From contig JAFREQ010000041.1 of NCBI GenBank assembly GCA_025331565.1, forward strand, positions 2,294,001-2,358,000: a stretch of DNA of 64,000 nucleotides, read 5' to 3'. The translations under genes were made by a program, and so were the position numbers. Under the pieces are notes generated by a model. It was not told the DNA's origin. It ran no database searches and saw nothing but the letters and a program-made list of their open reading frames with translations. Below, one piece after another: positions 1-11,550 of the stretch. Origin of the DNA: Holacanthus passer. Its lineage: Eukaryota > Chordata > Actinopteri > Pomacanthidae. Numbering within the stretch: the stretch's first letter is position 1; every line of letters begins with the position of its first letter.

Positions 1-2179
1 CTGTGGGGAGAGAGAGACAGACAGACGAATTACAGGCAGACAAACTAAAACACATCAAAAAGAGCTTTCCTCAAAGAACAGATCAACACTACATCATAGT
101 TATTCTTTTATGTCAATTACATGCATAAACTCACTTGCGAGTTTATTACGTGCACCAAGCTAACTCTAATGCAGTCAAATGCAACAGTCCTACCTTAATG
201 AAGGCTATAATATTCAGTGTTTGTTGAAACTTTTATTTTGGAGGCTGTAGTTTGTGGTGCAGTTAAATTGTTAGGTGAGTAGAATTTCTTATTTTAAGCA
301 CACCCATCTAGAACAGCTGGGTTCTTTTACCTCTTTCAAACAGTTTCTACAAACACTGAACACTAACGGCTTCATGATGACATGATTGGTTGCAGGATTG
401 TTGCATTACACTGTATTAGCTTAGTTAGGCATATGTATCCAGTAAATTAAAAGATATATACATTATTACAATTTTAGCACACTGCTTGCAAAATATTTAG
501 ATGATTTTTTTCATAAATAAATGCAACATTTCACACCAAGTAAAAGCCATCAAGTAAATCAACAAAATAATTTGGATAATACTCACCACTTTCTACAGAG
601 CCTTTGGAACCATGCTTAAAGCAAGTGGGTCGAGGTCACCAGTATCTCTTATTATCTATAATAATAAAAATAATAATCACCATCATCATCATAATTAAAA
701 CAGACTAACATTTTAAATGACTTTATTATTCTCACTAATTGGTGGTAATTTATTTCCCGCTTGTGACACAAACAGACACAAAAAAGTTTAAGTTCAGAAT
801 GAAATAAAATTAAAAAGGGCATTTAAATACATGACCACAATATTTTGCCTTCGCAAAATGAAACCTATTTCATTTATTCATTCTTCATTTATTTTAGCAA
901 CTGCATCAGTAGGGTTTTAAAGATTTTAGTTGCTGCTTACCTAAATCTCAGACAGCAGTGGTAATCAGGTCTGCGTATCATGCATTCTGTCAATTCAGCC
1001 TGAAAGCCAAAAAGAAAATTTCGTTTTATGTATTACTATACAAATCGAACAGTAAATAGGGTGTTTGTTTTTCCATCTTTTGCTTAAAAGGAAATATCAC
1101 AGGTCTGTGTCTTGGTCTATGTCATGGACACGCAGCAGAAAGGCAGGTGTAAACCTCAGTTTAACTCACACCAAATCCAGCAGATTGTTTGAGTGCTTCA
1201 AACAATAACTGCTGTGACACAATCAGAAAACAACATTTTGTTCATCCCATCAACTGCTTTATTGGCGTAGCCGGCGCTCTCTCACTTATTATGCAGCTTG
1301 CTCGACCCTCATCTCTCTCTCTCTCTCTTTGAGCTGCAGAGACGGCCGTTGTACACTGAAAAAATGGGAAATAGGGGGTCTTTGAATTTACAAAAATGAA
1401 GCACATATATGCAACACAATTCATTTATATTTCTCTTGTTTACATGATTTAATCATGTAGATTTCAGTTGTTTATGCAGAATGATGAATTTGCTAGTTTC
1501 TCTCACATTGATTGAACTTGACTGAATTGAAAAACTATAATTAATGAAATCAAGTTTGGTCACCGCCGGAAGAGGAATTATTTTTAAAGGGCGCCAGGAA
1601 CTGTCATTGGACACTCTGGAGAAGCAGGTGATGGCAATGCACCAATAAGCTGGAGGCCAACCGCAGTAAACCAGACAAAGAGAGGAAGTAGAAGAAGTGT
1701 CGTTGACCGTGCATATTGTGGAGGACATTGCAGCCAAATATCCCCTCCAACAGAGACCAAATTACTTCAAAAGTAAGTTCATCAAATTGATTTATGTTTG
1801 TGTTTAAATAGGCGACAGTTCTACCAGATTATTGCGTTTGTACTGAAGGCCCGTGTAACAATTACAGCAGTCTGTCCACTCGTTTGTGCATAAATATGTA
1901 CTAGTTTAGCCCCAATTATTGACCCTGACTGCTTCAGTGTAGTCTCAGCCGCCAGCCGGTGGCTTCTTTTGGTGAGTTCCCCAAACTTTGCGGGGCGCAA
2001 GGTCGGTAAGTAAGTTAATGTCTCCAGTGTCGGTGAGAGAGACAGCTTGTGTCAGTTATACGCGTGCACGCGCTTTTTTTCCTGTTTTATGCAGTGGACA
2101 CTGAAGCACAGTGAAAACGCCGTCCATAAATCTACGTATCAGGGTTGTAGAGCTACGTAAAATTCGGTCTGTATGATAA
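1..2179. other. AT-rich flank with no gene seen; possible 5' exon near its right end
   Basis: No conserved coding sequence was recognised. The stretch is AT-rich with a CT run near 1312..1330. At 1560..1772 the sequence is richer in GC and has a CCAAT box (about 1640). It ends in a good splice donor, AAAG/GTAAGT-like (aaaag then taagttc, about 1772). This could be the untranslated or short first exon of the SAMD3-like gene that follows. That is inference only. Confidence 0.4.
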
Positions 2180-2189
2180 ATGATTTCAG

Positions 2190-4537
2190 ATTTTATGGTT
2201 GAAGTGAAGAAACAGTGTGGACTTCAGGACAATTTTATGCTTCAATTCATGGACTTCTTGTTTGGAAATGAGTTCCTTAACCTTACCTCAATGTCAGACG
2301 TACAAGACAGAGGTACTCTTAAAGTCATTGATATGTCAAGGCCTGTTCTCAATCCCCAAACACTCAGTGCTCCATTCAGTCCTTCCTCTGTAAATGACTC
2401 TTCGTCCCTGTCAAGTGGATCTGTGGATACAGATGTACTGTCATCAAGTGACTCTCCGAGCTCCCATTCGTCTTGGCCTGCTGTTTTTCATGTGCCCAAG
2501 TTCTCCTATGATGCTGAATTAAAACTTCAGCAGGCAAGTTTAGTGTACAATCAGAATGGCACTGTACTTATTCCAGATCCCAAGTTGAAGACATTCATCC
2601 TTGAGGGTTTAGTGCAGGAAATTGTGCAGTATAAAGTCTATGTCAGTGATAAGGAGACAGAACAGGTAGCCCAGAGTCTTATCAAGTCTCATCCATGTTT
2701 AACTGAGAAGGGGTCCTGCACTGGATGCGGTGGATGGAAGACCAGTTTGAAATATAAACTATCTAACTACCACACATAGCTGAGAAAACTGGGCTGCCCA
2801 GAAGTGAAACTTAACTCTTTAAAAAACAAACCTGCAGGAAAGTGCAGTGCAGCCTTTGGTGTCAAAAAGGCAAGGAGAGCAGAGGTGAATCTTTGCCACA
2901 CATACCCATCAACAGAAACCGAGGAGAGTCTGGAGGCCATACAGAAAGCTCTACTCTTGGATGTAAGGAAGAGGAACAACAGAGAGATTGTGAAACTCAA
3001 GATGGAAAAGACTTTTGCACACAGAAGACATGAAGTTGTTCGTGATGTACCAATGGTGGAGGATTTCATGGCAAGGTGGCCTGCTCTGTTTGAAGTTAGT
3101 GAGGTAAGGCAGATTATATGCTGGGTTTTTAAAGTCTTGGGTACACTGGCAAACTGCTAATATGCCTGATTGTATATGCTTCCGTGCTTTGTCTCCCTCT
3201 GTCCTAGTCTGTTGTATGTGTGATATTAGCTTTCTTCCTGATTTTTACTGTTTTTAACCTTATTCCCTTGTATTTTTAACCTGTTTTCAGATTACCGCTG
3301 AATTCAAGAGAATCACCACCGTTCCACTTCAATCTAAGTTCCTGTCTCAGCTGGACCTCTACTCTGACAACCTGATGAAGCTGTTCATAAAGAGAGGTGG
3401 ACAGCTAGGGGAACGGCTCAAAACAGCCATTGCACAAATGGCTAATGTAAGTGATACAGGAGTCCACTTTCATTTAAAACCTAGAAACATAAGACTTTTG
3501 ACACTGGAAAGGTAATGGAAAATTTTATTTTATAATTGTAAAACATACTTTATTGGCAAGAAGGGCATATAAATTGTACAAAAAAGCCAGGGAGGTGATA
3601 AATGTATTTGTATTTCATCTTTGTCCTTTCACTATTTGTGCATTCTTTTGTCTCAGGTTTATCCTTTCCTCTATTTACATATTCATTGTCATGTATTTGT
3701 CTATGTACGCATATGACAGTTTACACCAGTAAAATAAAGCTGAATCAAGACACTAATAATGAAAAATGTCTTTCAGTGTGATGATGTAGATGCTGGACGA
3801 GAGTGTGTCATGAAGGGAGTTTGTATCTACATGGGTGAAGACCCAGAAAACCTTGTGCAGGAATATGTGATATGTTCATGACTCAGTGCTTATTTTTTTC
3901 TGTTTTAGACTTGCTGTGTCAGTCAGTGTCACCAGTATTACATGGTTTTTTTCTGTATTTAAAAAAACAAACATTTAGTTGATTTGGCGTTTTATTTATT
4001 TATTTATAAAAGAAAGGCAGCGCTAAAACCTAAATGTTTAATTAATGTTCAACTGCAGTTATTTGTCATTGTCTCTAGATTTACCTTCATTCTAACTTTC
4101 ACATTACCTTGCCTAGATGTATACTGCCCATATGCCTCATATTTATTTATTGTTTTCTCAATAGGGCTTGGTTAATAGGTGTTATTTATCTACCTTTAAA
4201 ACCTGCATTGGTCGGTTTTGTACAGGGCGTGGATGAAGATGCCATCAACGAGGCCATTGAAGGCACCACTGTTGGGATCTATGTTCTTAAAGAGCATGCC
4301 TCAAGTGATGTACCAGAGGACATTGGAGTTGTCCTTGAAGGCATCAAGGTGCTAAAAGATCTGGATAATGTAGCATTAGTTGTTGCTATGTTGTTCGGAC
4401 TGATGTATGCCTTGAACCCCAGCTACCCTGCTGACCTCCGCTACACCTTTGAGGTTGTCCAAAATATTTTTATGGAACTTGAAGGAGATAAACTTTCTAA
4501 CAAAGCACTCGCTCTAAAAAACAGGCTCTTTCACTGA
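2190..4537 (+). pseudogene. SAMD3-like fish family gene, interrupted by one in-frame stop
   Basis: Four exons read through in one phase: 2190..3103, 3291..3446, 3777..3866 and 4226..4537, each bounded by AG and GT; the third donor, GTGATA, is weak. The product starts with a ubiquitin-like/PB1-like stretch (VKKQCGLQDNFMLQF, then NLTSMSDVQ). It continues through a serine-rich linker to the conserved core (LVYNQNGTVLIPDP, RRAEVNLCHTYPSTETEESL, DFMARWPALFEVSE, ITTVPLQSKFLSQLDLYSDN) and a C-terminal block (INEAIEGTTVGIYV, ALNPSYPADLRYTFEVVQ). From memory this resembles proteins annotated 'sterile alpha motif domain-containing protein 3-like', a multicopy fish family of unknown function. A TAG at 2777..2779 stands where relatives have a lysine before LRKLGCPEV. 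The frame is otherwise open on both sides, so the break looks recent, or it could be an allele or a sequencing error. The true start is uncertain: ATG at 2180 or 2195, or an upstream exon joined at the acceptor ending at 2189. Confidence 0.7.
2777..2779 (+). other. In-frame TAG interrupting the SAMD3-like gene
   Basis: The codons read cac aca TAG ctg aga aaa. The same frame carries family sequence before it (GGWKTSLKYKLSNYHT) and after it (LRKLGCPEVKLNSLKNK). One base change from AAG would give this TAG. Confidence 0.8.
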
Positions 4538-5465
4538 AAGGGTCAGAAAAACTGCAGCAACAAACCACAAGACATTGAAACTGTCCTCAAGGACATCTTT
4601 GGTATTGCTATACCATCTGGACTGAATTTTCATTTACTCTTTTGAACCCTGTGTTGTAAATTGACTTTGTTTTCTCTTGCGAATCCATTATGTAAACAGT
4701 TAAAGAGAATTTGTAACCATTTTGTGTTAGCTGCCTTGATTGATGGCAATATAGTACTTTTTGTTGTTTTTCATATTTTTTTCAAAAAAAAAAAACAGTT
4801 TTCAGTACTGAACAATTGTGTCTGCAGGGTTGAAGTAAACAGAACAAAGCATTAGCTCTAATTTGCTTTACTCACTTTTAACCTTGTTTGGTTTACGTAT
4901 GTGAAATAGTGATCTTGTTTTGTATCTTGGGAAAGCCATTTTTGATAACAGGTCACAATATTTTGTATTTGCACTTTTCAAAAATGTGCTGTGATGACAG
5001 ATATAGAGTTTATAAATGTTTGCTGTTCCGAATGTACTCTGGAGATGTGGTTTGAAGTATGTATACTCCTGTTGATAGATTGCGAAGACCGTTCATACAA
5101 GGTTGCATTGTACATGAATCCATTGCACTTTATGCAGTATTTACATTATTTGATTTGACTTAAAACTTTAAGATCAATTCATGTAAGTTTACAAGATATG
5201 TGAAGACATTGCACATAATGCAGTTTTTACACTATTTGTGTTGTGAATCCACTGAGAAAAAAGTGAGAACTGTAAACTTTGCACTTTAAGGTTTGCCTTA
5301 TTTGTTTGAATCCACTGCTGTTGATACAGGGTTTGCAGTGTCCAGGTTTGATTCCTCTGTGAAATCAGTTTAAAGTGACTGCACTTTCCTGCATTTTGGG
5401 TACAGTTTGTGTCTTGTAAAGTTTTAAGGCTAAATACAGCAAACTTTTGTGGCATTGTGCTATGT
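4538..5465. other. 3' flank of the SAMD3-like gene; no gene seen
   Basis: AT-rich sequence with a poly-A run at about 4785..4796. Short motifs around 5100..5460 recur ('ttgcactttatgcagt', 'ttgcacataatgcagt', 'tttgcactttaaggttt'). It may hold the 3' untranslated region. No AATAAA was found close to the stop codon. Confidence 0.35.
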
Positions 5466-5469
5466 GATA

Positions 5470-5745
5470 AAACTGCACATTTCAGAGTGGCCTTTTATTG
5501 TGGCCAGCCTAAGGCACGCCTGTGCAATAATCATGCTGTCTAATCAGCATCTTGATATGCCACACCTGTGAGGTGGATGGATTATCTCGGCAAAGGAGAA
5601 GTGCTCACTAACACAGATTTAGACAGATTTGTGGACAATATTTGAGAGAAATAGGCCTTTTGTGTACATAGAAAAGTCTTAGATCTTTGAGTTCAGCTCA
5701 TTAAAAATAGGAGCAAAAACAAAAGTGTTACGTTCAGTGTACATT
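5470..5745 (-). mobile_element. Tc1/mariner-type terminal fragment or MITE
   Basis: From 'ttcagagtggccttttattg' to 'gtgttacgttcagtgta' the sequence matches, from memory, a very common fish repeat whose outer end reads tacactgaac... and contains 'tgatatgccacacctgtgag' and 'gcaaaggagaagtgctcact'. Only one end is present and no transposase was seen. Its orientation was set by the outer end lying at the right. The family name is not certain. Confidence 0.5.
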
Positions 5746-7640
5746 TCACTACCCACCCACCCACAAGCAATGACAGTGAGCGAGTCAGTAATCTTGATAT
5801 CGTTGCTTCACCAAAGTAAAGTTATTTTTAGGCAACTATTTCATTTTTTTTATATACACCTCTGAAAAACACAGAGGCCTGGACCTCGGTGACCTGATGA
5901 CCTAATGGTGGTTACATTGTGGTGTCCCTTTTTCCACAACCTCTTCTTCATCTCCCTCATGGATGATCTGCATAGACAACATCCAAGCAGACTTGGGAGA
6001 TGCACCTCACCAGTTTTATCACATCTTCATGTCTGAAAAGATGCTGAGTATCTTATGTTGTGCTTTTGTTGGAGGTACACTTTTATAAAGCCTTGGGACC
6101 TTCAGGGTAATGGAGCATACCAAGCACTTGTCTCCATTTAGAGTTCTCAAAGTAAGGTCTTGCTTCATATAGTGACATGTGCTATGAACCCCAACAGGTA
6201 ACCTGTCACCTGGAGTAGGAAAGTGTCTGCCTTCGAGTCTCAGTAGAGCCCAAAGCTGTATGGGTCTGGAATGGACACCAAGATAGATCTTTAAGGTCAT
6301 TGACATGATCCTCTGTGGGGAATGCCTCCATGACGTCTCTGCTGTTTGAGGTTATTTACATGACCTGAAGTGGGAGCAAGCCAGCAAGTTCTGCGTTCTT
6401 TTGAACCAGTTGATAGCGGCCTGTTGTGGACAGTCCATCATCAACATAAAAGTCTCTTTCATGGAACTGACTTGTATCCTTACTAAAATCCCTCTCCCCT
6501 TCTTCAGTGGCTCATTGGAGACAGTGAATGGTGACTGCTGACCATCGACTATATCCAATACCCAATATATATCAAATTACATGCACTTTCATACGATACT
6601 CTGTGATGTCATTTTCCAGACTGTTGTCTCCATACCAAAGAATCTTAGAAAGTTTCTGTCTTCTGGCCTGACAACAAAACAATGGAACATCTGTTATATG
6701 TCCACTGTTAAAGCAATGGAGTCCTTACATGAGTACCATATGGTCCGAGGCAGTCAGGACCTGATTCAGTGAGACTCTCTTGAGTGAGATTCTCTTGAGC
6801 ACTTCATCAAAGATAACCATCCGATTTCTTATGGATGGTTAACCCCTGTCACATTCTGACCTAGAATGAGGGTACCCAGATAGCAACTGACTCTGTGGCG
6901 GATCCGCCTACAAGTCACCAGATTCTCACAGCAATCACGGCCGTTGCGCCCCTTTGTACTAGATGTGGCCCGGACCATCAAACTGAGAGTTGAAGTGATT
7001 GGTTAGGGGCTTTTTCCAGGCCAGCCTATGCAGACCAAAATTTGAAATTTAACAGTCAACACGTGACATCACAGCAGCGAACAGCGTGAAACTAGTCGGA
7101 CGGACCCCTGCAACCGGGAGCAGGTACTCAACAGCAGGCATCAAACAATATCGAGAAGTGACAAATATTAAAAGTAAGTGCTTTATTTAACATAATACTC
7201 GTGCTATAAAAAGTATCGCATGTTTTTTCTTTCATTCTAAGTAACGTAAGTAGCATTTGGGCTCTCATTAAAGTTATCTTGAATGACAACAGCGGCGGGT
7301 TCCTTTGGAGGATTGCTGGGTCTGATCAGTCACGCCACCTAGGTGGCGGCCATGGCAGGATGAGCTGGAGGTCTATCCCGCTGGGCCTGGAGGCGAGCCT
7401 GATGGTCGGAGGAACCGACCGCCAGAGCTCCAGCAGGAGCCCAAAAAGGGGGCACAAAAACTCTGGACGTTAACTAAACTCAAACTATATTATCCACATA
7501 ATGCTTTAGTACTAATATATGTTTTAAATTATAATGATGATTTATAAATGTGGTGTGAAATTCATATTTAGCCAAATATGTCAACAGTAGCAGCACTTTG
7601 TTATAAAACACTGTAAACACCTCTCCTATTCTCCCGGTAG
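5746..7640. other. Probable decayed mobile-element DNA and an unassigned exon-like segment
   Basis: On the - strand, 6558..6352 and 6306..6019 stay open and read WFKRTQNLLACSHF and LRLEGRHFPTPGDRLPV. They look like pieces of a broken retroelement polyprotein, but I could not name the family. Around 7060..7173 a GC-richer block ends in a splice-donor-like aaaag/taagtg. At 7279..7473 a short proline- and glycine-rich open frame follows. These may be 5' parts of the transposase-like gene that starts at 7675. Confidence 0.3.
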
Positions 7641-7674
7641 GTCAACAGCTGACTGCTGAAGACGGAAGTAAAAG

Positions 7675-9577
7675 ATGGAAGAAAAGGTTGTTTCTAAGCC
7701 CACTCTGAGAAGGCACGCACAAAGAGACCTTAAGAGAACACTACAGCAAATTAGTGATGACAGCAGTAATTTGCCTGTCAATGCTGATGATCAGACTGGA
7801 GAAAAAGTGATGGGGGACATTTGTGGTGAAAATGCAGTAGTGCGGGAGGACAATGCAACAGATATCGACACGGGCACCAACATTTCTGACCATGATGTGG
7901 ATGCGAACTCTTTTGACCGTGTGGATGCAGACATTTATGACCTTTCTCAGTGTAGCAGCTCAGACTTGTCTGATCTGATGATGAAGGTGTTGAGCCATGT
8001 AGTCTCAAAGACCGCATCTGTAGTTGGGCCCTAACCTTTGGAATTTCGCTTGTTGCTCTTACAGCACTTTTAAGTATATTGAGATTTTACCACCCTGACT
8101 CACCAAAAGGCGCACAAACTATCCTAAAGACTGACACTCAGTACACTATTCAGAACAAGGTTGGAGAGCAGTATCACTATTTTGGCATATTGTCCTCCAT
8201 CAAAAGGACATTGTCTCAGATCACTGACTCACTTGCTGATTGTTTCACCTTGAAGTTGCAGATAAATATTGATGGGTTACCCCTTTTTAAGAGCTCAAGC
8301 ATTCAACTTTGGCCTATTTTAGGACTGTTGGTCAGTGTTCCAATGAAAGAGCCTGTCATTATTGCTTCATCTTATGGGCCCAACAAATCACGATCTGCTG
8401 ATGAATTTTTAAAGGATTTTGTTGTTGAGTTACAGGAACTGGAAATGGGCTTTGACTTTAATGGAAAACAGCTTTTTCTGAATGTTGACTCGGTAATATG
8501 TGATGCACCTGCAAAAGCATTTTTAAAGAACATAAAGCCACATAATGGGTATTACGGATGTGACAAGTGTGTGCAACAAGGACTATATCTGAACAGACGG
8601 GTGACTTTTCCATTAACTGATAGCACATTAAGGACTAATGAATCGTTTGCTCAGCAGGTTTATGAGGATCATCAAAATGGGCCAAATCCTTTTCATGGTT
8701 CAAATGTTGGCATGGTGTCACAATTTCCAATGGACTACATGCATTTGGTTTATTTGGGTGTGGTCAGAAAATTGTTGCTAATGTTAGGTTATCTGCAAAT
8801 GTTGTTAATCAAATGTCTGATTGTATGAAAGAGCTGCGACCTTATATTCCTGTGGAATTTGCACAGAAACCACAATCATTTAGAGAAATAGACCAAAAGA
8901 AGGCCATTGAATTTAGACTATTTCTATTGTATATTGGCCCTGTCCTTCTGTCGTCATTTTTGCCAAGTAATATGTACAACAACTTCATGTTGCTGTCCAC
9001 TACCATTGCTATTTTAATCAATGCAGACCTCTCATTGTCCTACTATCAATATTCTCAGACACTACTTAAAATTTTTATATCACATTTTGGTGAGATATAT
9101 GGCAAAGATGCTATTGTGTATAATGTGCATGGTTTAGTTCATCTTCCAATTGATGTACAGCAGTTTGGTTGTCTGGATCATATTTCTGCATTTCCCTATG
9201 AAAACCACCTCCAAAAGATAAAGAGACTTGTAAGAAAACCAGATCACCCTTTTGCTCAGATTTTTCGAAGACTGTCAGAACAAACTTCTTTTGGGGCTTC
9301 TGGTGCAACTACTCATGGGGCTTCTGGTGGGGCATCAAGCTCTTTAAAAAAACAACACTTTGATGGACCGATTCCAGACAGACTTCTCCTCATCATCGAC
9401 CATCGTCATGCCCAGTGTCATCTCCTCATCATCGGTCATTGTCTTGCCCAGTCTCATCATCATTGCTCATCGTCTCACCCAGTCTCATCTCCTCATCATT
9501 GCTCATCTCCTCGCCCAGTCTCATCTCCTCATCATCGCTTATCGTCATGCCCAGTCTTATCTCCTCATCATTGCTAA
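7675..9577 (+). pseudogene. Tnp2-like transposase gene, frameshifted
   Basis: Three open segments follow each other in different frames. 7675..8034 encodes a basic start followed by an acidic region. The second begins in frame near 8032 (LTFGISLVALTALLSILRFY) and runs to 8828. The third runs from about 8785 to 9577. Conserved stretches are INIDGLPLFKSSSIQLWPIL, the CDKC pair, MDYMHLVYLGVVRKLLL, EFRLFLLYIGPVLL and YNVHGLVHLPIDVQQFG. This order matches, from memory, a family of Tnp2/DUF4218-like transposase proteins common in fish and invertebrates, related to CACTA elements. After VRKLLLM, relatives carry a WLKG-type stretch that is missing here and the frame changes, so a small deletion is likely. 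A second frame change lies near 8010..8030. The C-terminus runs into a minisatellite. The copy is unlikely to make an active enzyme; the superfamily assignment is tentative. Confidence 0.6.
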
Positions 9578-9681
9578 TCTCCTTGCCCAGTCTCATCTCC
9601 TCATCATTGCTCATCTCCTCGCCCAGTCTCATCTCCTCATCATTGCTCATCTCCTCGCCCAGTCTCATCTCCTCATCATCA
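9386..9681. repeat. 36-bp minisatellite, about eight units
   Basis: Tandem units begin with 'ctcctcatcattgctcatct' and end with 'cgcccagtctcat'. Most are 36 bp, a multiple of three, so the array stays open in several frames on both strands: SHLLIIAHLLAQ on +, NDEEMRLGEEMS on -. The third unit is only 31 bp, which moves the + frame. The last two full units are nearly identical, a sign of recent expansion. Confidence 0.9.
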
Positions 9682-9959
9682 AAAAGAACTTGGTATGAAC
9701 TGAGTTGTCCTAACATTTTAATCATTAGAGCAACCAGATGTTTAGCACTATGATTATTGTTCTCTTCACTCTTGATGTGAATGCTGACTAGCATCTTCTG
9801 TAGAATCTGCACTTTGAAAACATTTTATTTGACATACTTTAAAGACTGAGTAGATAAACCTCCAAACCATTTTATCAGCAGAAAACCAGTGTATATATAT
9901 GTATATATGCATTTAATAATGTTGTTGATTGATCATCGTCCAAATCTAGAAAGCGCAAA

Positions 9960-11550
9960 GATCTAGTCCACTCCCTTGATTCCTGTATTCTTCCTAATAC
10001 TGATAGCCAGGGTTTCTAAAAAAATTATGAACAGTAAAGGGCTCAAAGAGCACCCCTGATGGATCCCTCTAGAAAGGCCAAAAAAGGGTGATACTACTCC
10101 ATTGGTTATTACTGCTGCTTTTGGTTCTTTATATAATATATATACCCACTGAGAGAAACAGGGACCTAACCCAAAATGTGACAAAGCAGAAAAGAGAAAG
10201 CCCCATTCTACCTTATCAAAGGCCTTCTCGGCGTCTAGGGAGACGGCCGCTATGGGAACATTTTTAGATTGAGCAAGCCACATTAGATGTATTCATTTCC
10301 TCATGTTGTCTGTGGAAGATCTATTCTTCATAAAGCCTGCTTGGTTTCCATGTATAATAATGGGTAAAACTTGTTGAAGACACAAAGCCAACACTTTGGT
10401 CAATATTTTACAATCCACATTAAGCAGGCTGATTGGTCTAAAATTAGCTGGGTCTGTTATGTCTCTATCTTTCTTCGGAATCAGAGATATTAAGGCTTCA
10501 TTAAATGTTGGTGGTATGTGGCCTTTCTCAAAAGCCTCCTGGTACACCTTCATCAATACTTGGGCCAGAATGTCTATGTATTCTTTATAATACTCTGCAG
10601 GAAATCCATCATTACCTGGTGATTTCCCAGTCTTTATCAGTGATACAGCTTTCTTTATTCCCCTTATAGGAGACTCTAACTTCCTTGCTTGCTCTGTGTC
10701 AAGTTTAGGCATATCAATATTAGAGAAGAACAGTTCTTGCTCCCTTTGGTCATCACTACAAGATACTGTCGATGTATATAGTTTCTCATAATACTGTTGA
10801 AATGTCTTGTTTATATCTGTTGTAGAGGTTACCAATTTATCCCCTTGTTTAATCGCTGAGATTATGCTTGAGGAGTCTTTTCACTTGTCTAGCTAAAATC
10901 TTCCCCGTTTTTTCCCCACCCTCATAGAAATTTGTTTTCAGTCTATATAAGGAATACTCCACCTTTTTATTGTAGATTTCATGCAGCTGAAACTTAAGCT
11001 TACAAAGTTCCTGATATTTAGATTCTGAAAATTTTTGCACCAAATCGTTTTCCTTTAATTTAATTTCCCCTTCCAATTTTTTAAATTCCATTTAGGCTTT
11101 CCTTTTTCTTCAAAGCAGAGTGTGCTATCAGTTTCCCTCTTATACAGGCTTTTGAGGTTTCCCAGACTGTTGCAATATCCTCCGTACTGCCTGTGTTTAG
11201 TTCAAAGAAAGATTTCAAATCTTTGCCTAACAATGTCCTAAAGCCTTGGTCCTGTGGTAAAGACGTATTCATTCTCCATCTAGTACTCTTAACCATATCC
11301 GATCCTGTAGTCATATACAATTCCACTGCTGCATGATCTGTAATGGCAATAGGTTGTATACTACGGCTAACTACACTGTTTATTAAGGGGCTTGCAATTA
11401 AGAAGAAATCAATTCTAGAATATGATCTATGACTATGAGAAAAAAAACGTATACTCTCTCTCTTGACGATTAGTAAGTCTCCAAACATCTACAAGTGCCA
11501 TGTCCTCTTTCAACATGTGTATTGCTTCCCTGTCTTTAGTCATCAGTGGG
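9960..11550 (-). mobile_element. L1-like LINE fragment (endonuclease end to mid reverse transcriptase)
   Basis: Reading right to left: endonuclease C-terminal part (LVDVWRLTNRQERE, then SRIDFFLIASPLIN and ITDHAAVELYM), linker, and reverse transcriptase blocks TGKSPGNDGFPAEYYK, NFRPISLLNVDCKILTKVLA, motif A SLDAEKAFDKVEW and motif B GIHQGCSLSPLLF. The fragment stops before the catalytic [FY]xDD motif. It carries a one-base slip in an 8-base homopolymer near 11440..11447, frame changes near 11085 and 10850, and an in-frame TGA near 10287 (NMRK, stop, IHLMWLAQ). It is dead and truncated at both ends. The layout fits the L1/Tx1 group. Confidence 0.8.

Noticed and set aside
1242..1737. Minus-strand frames of 60 and 94 codons
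   Set aside because: No family resemblance; composition is like the non-coding surroundings.
9429..9812. 127-codon minus-strand frame of repeated NDEEMRLGEEMS
   Set aside because: It is the complement of the 36-bp minisatellite. It stays open because the unit length is a multiple of three, not because it codes.
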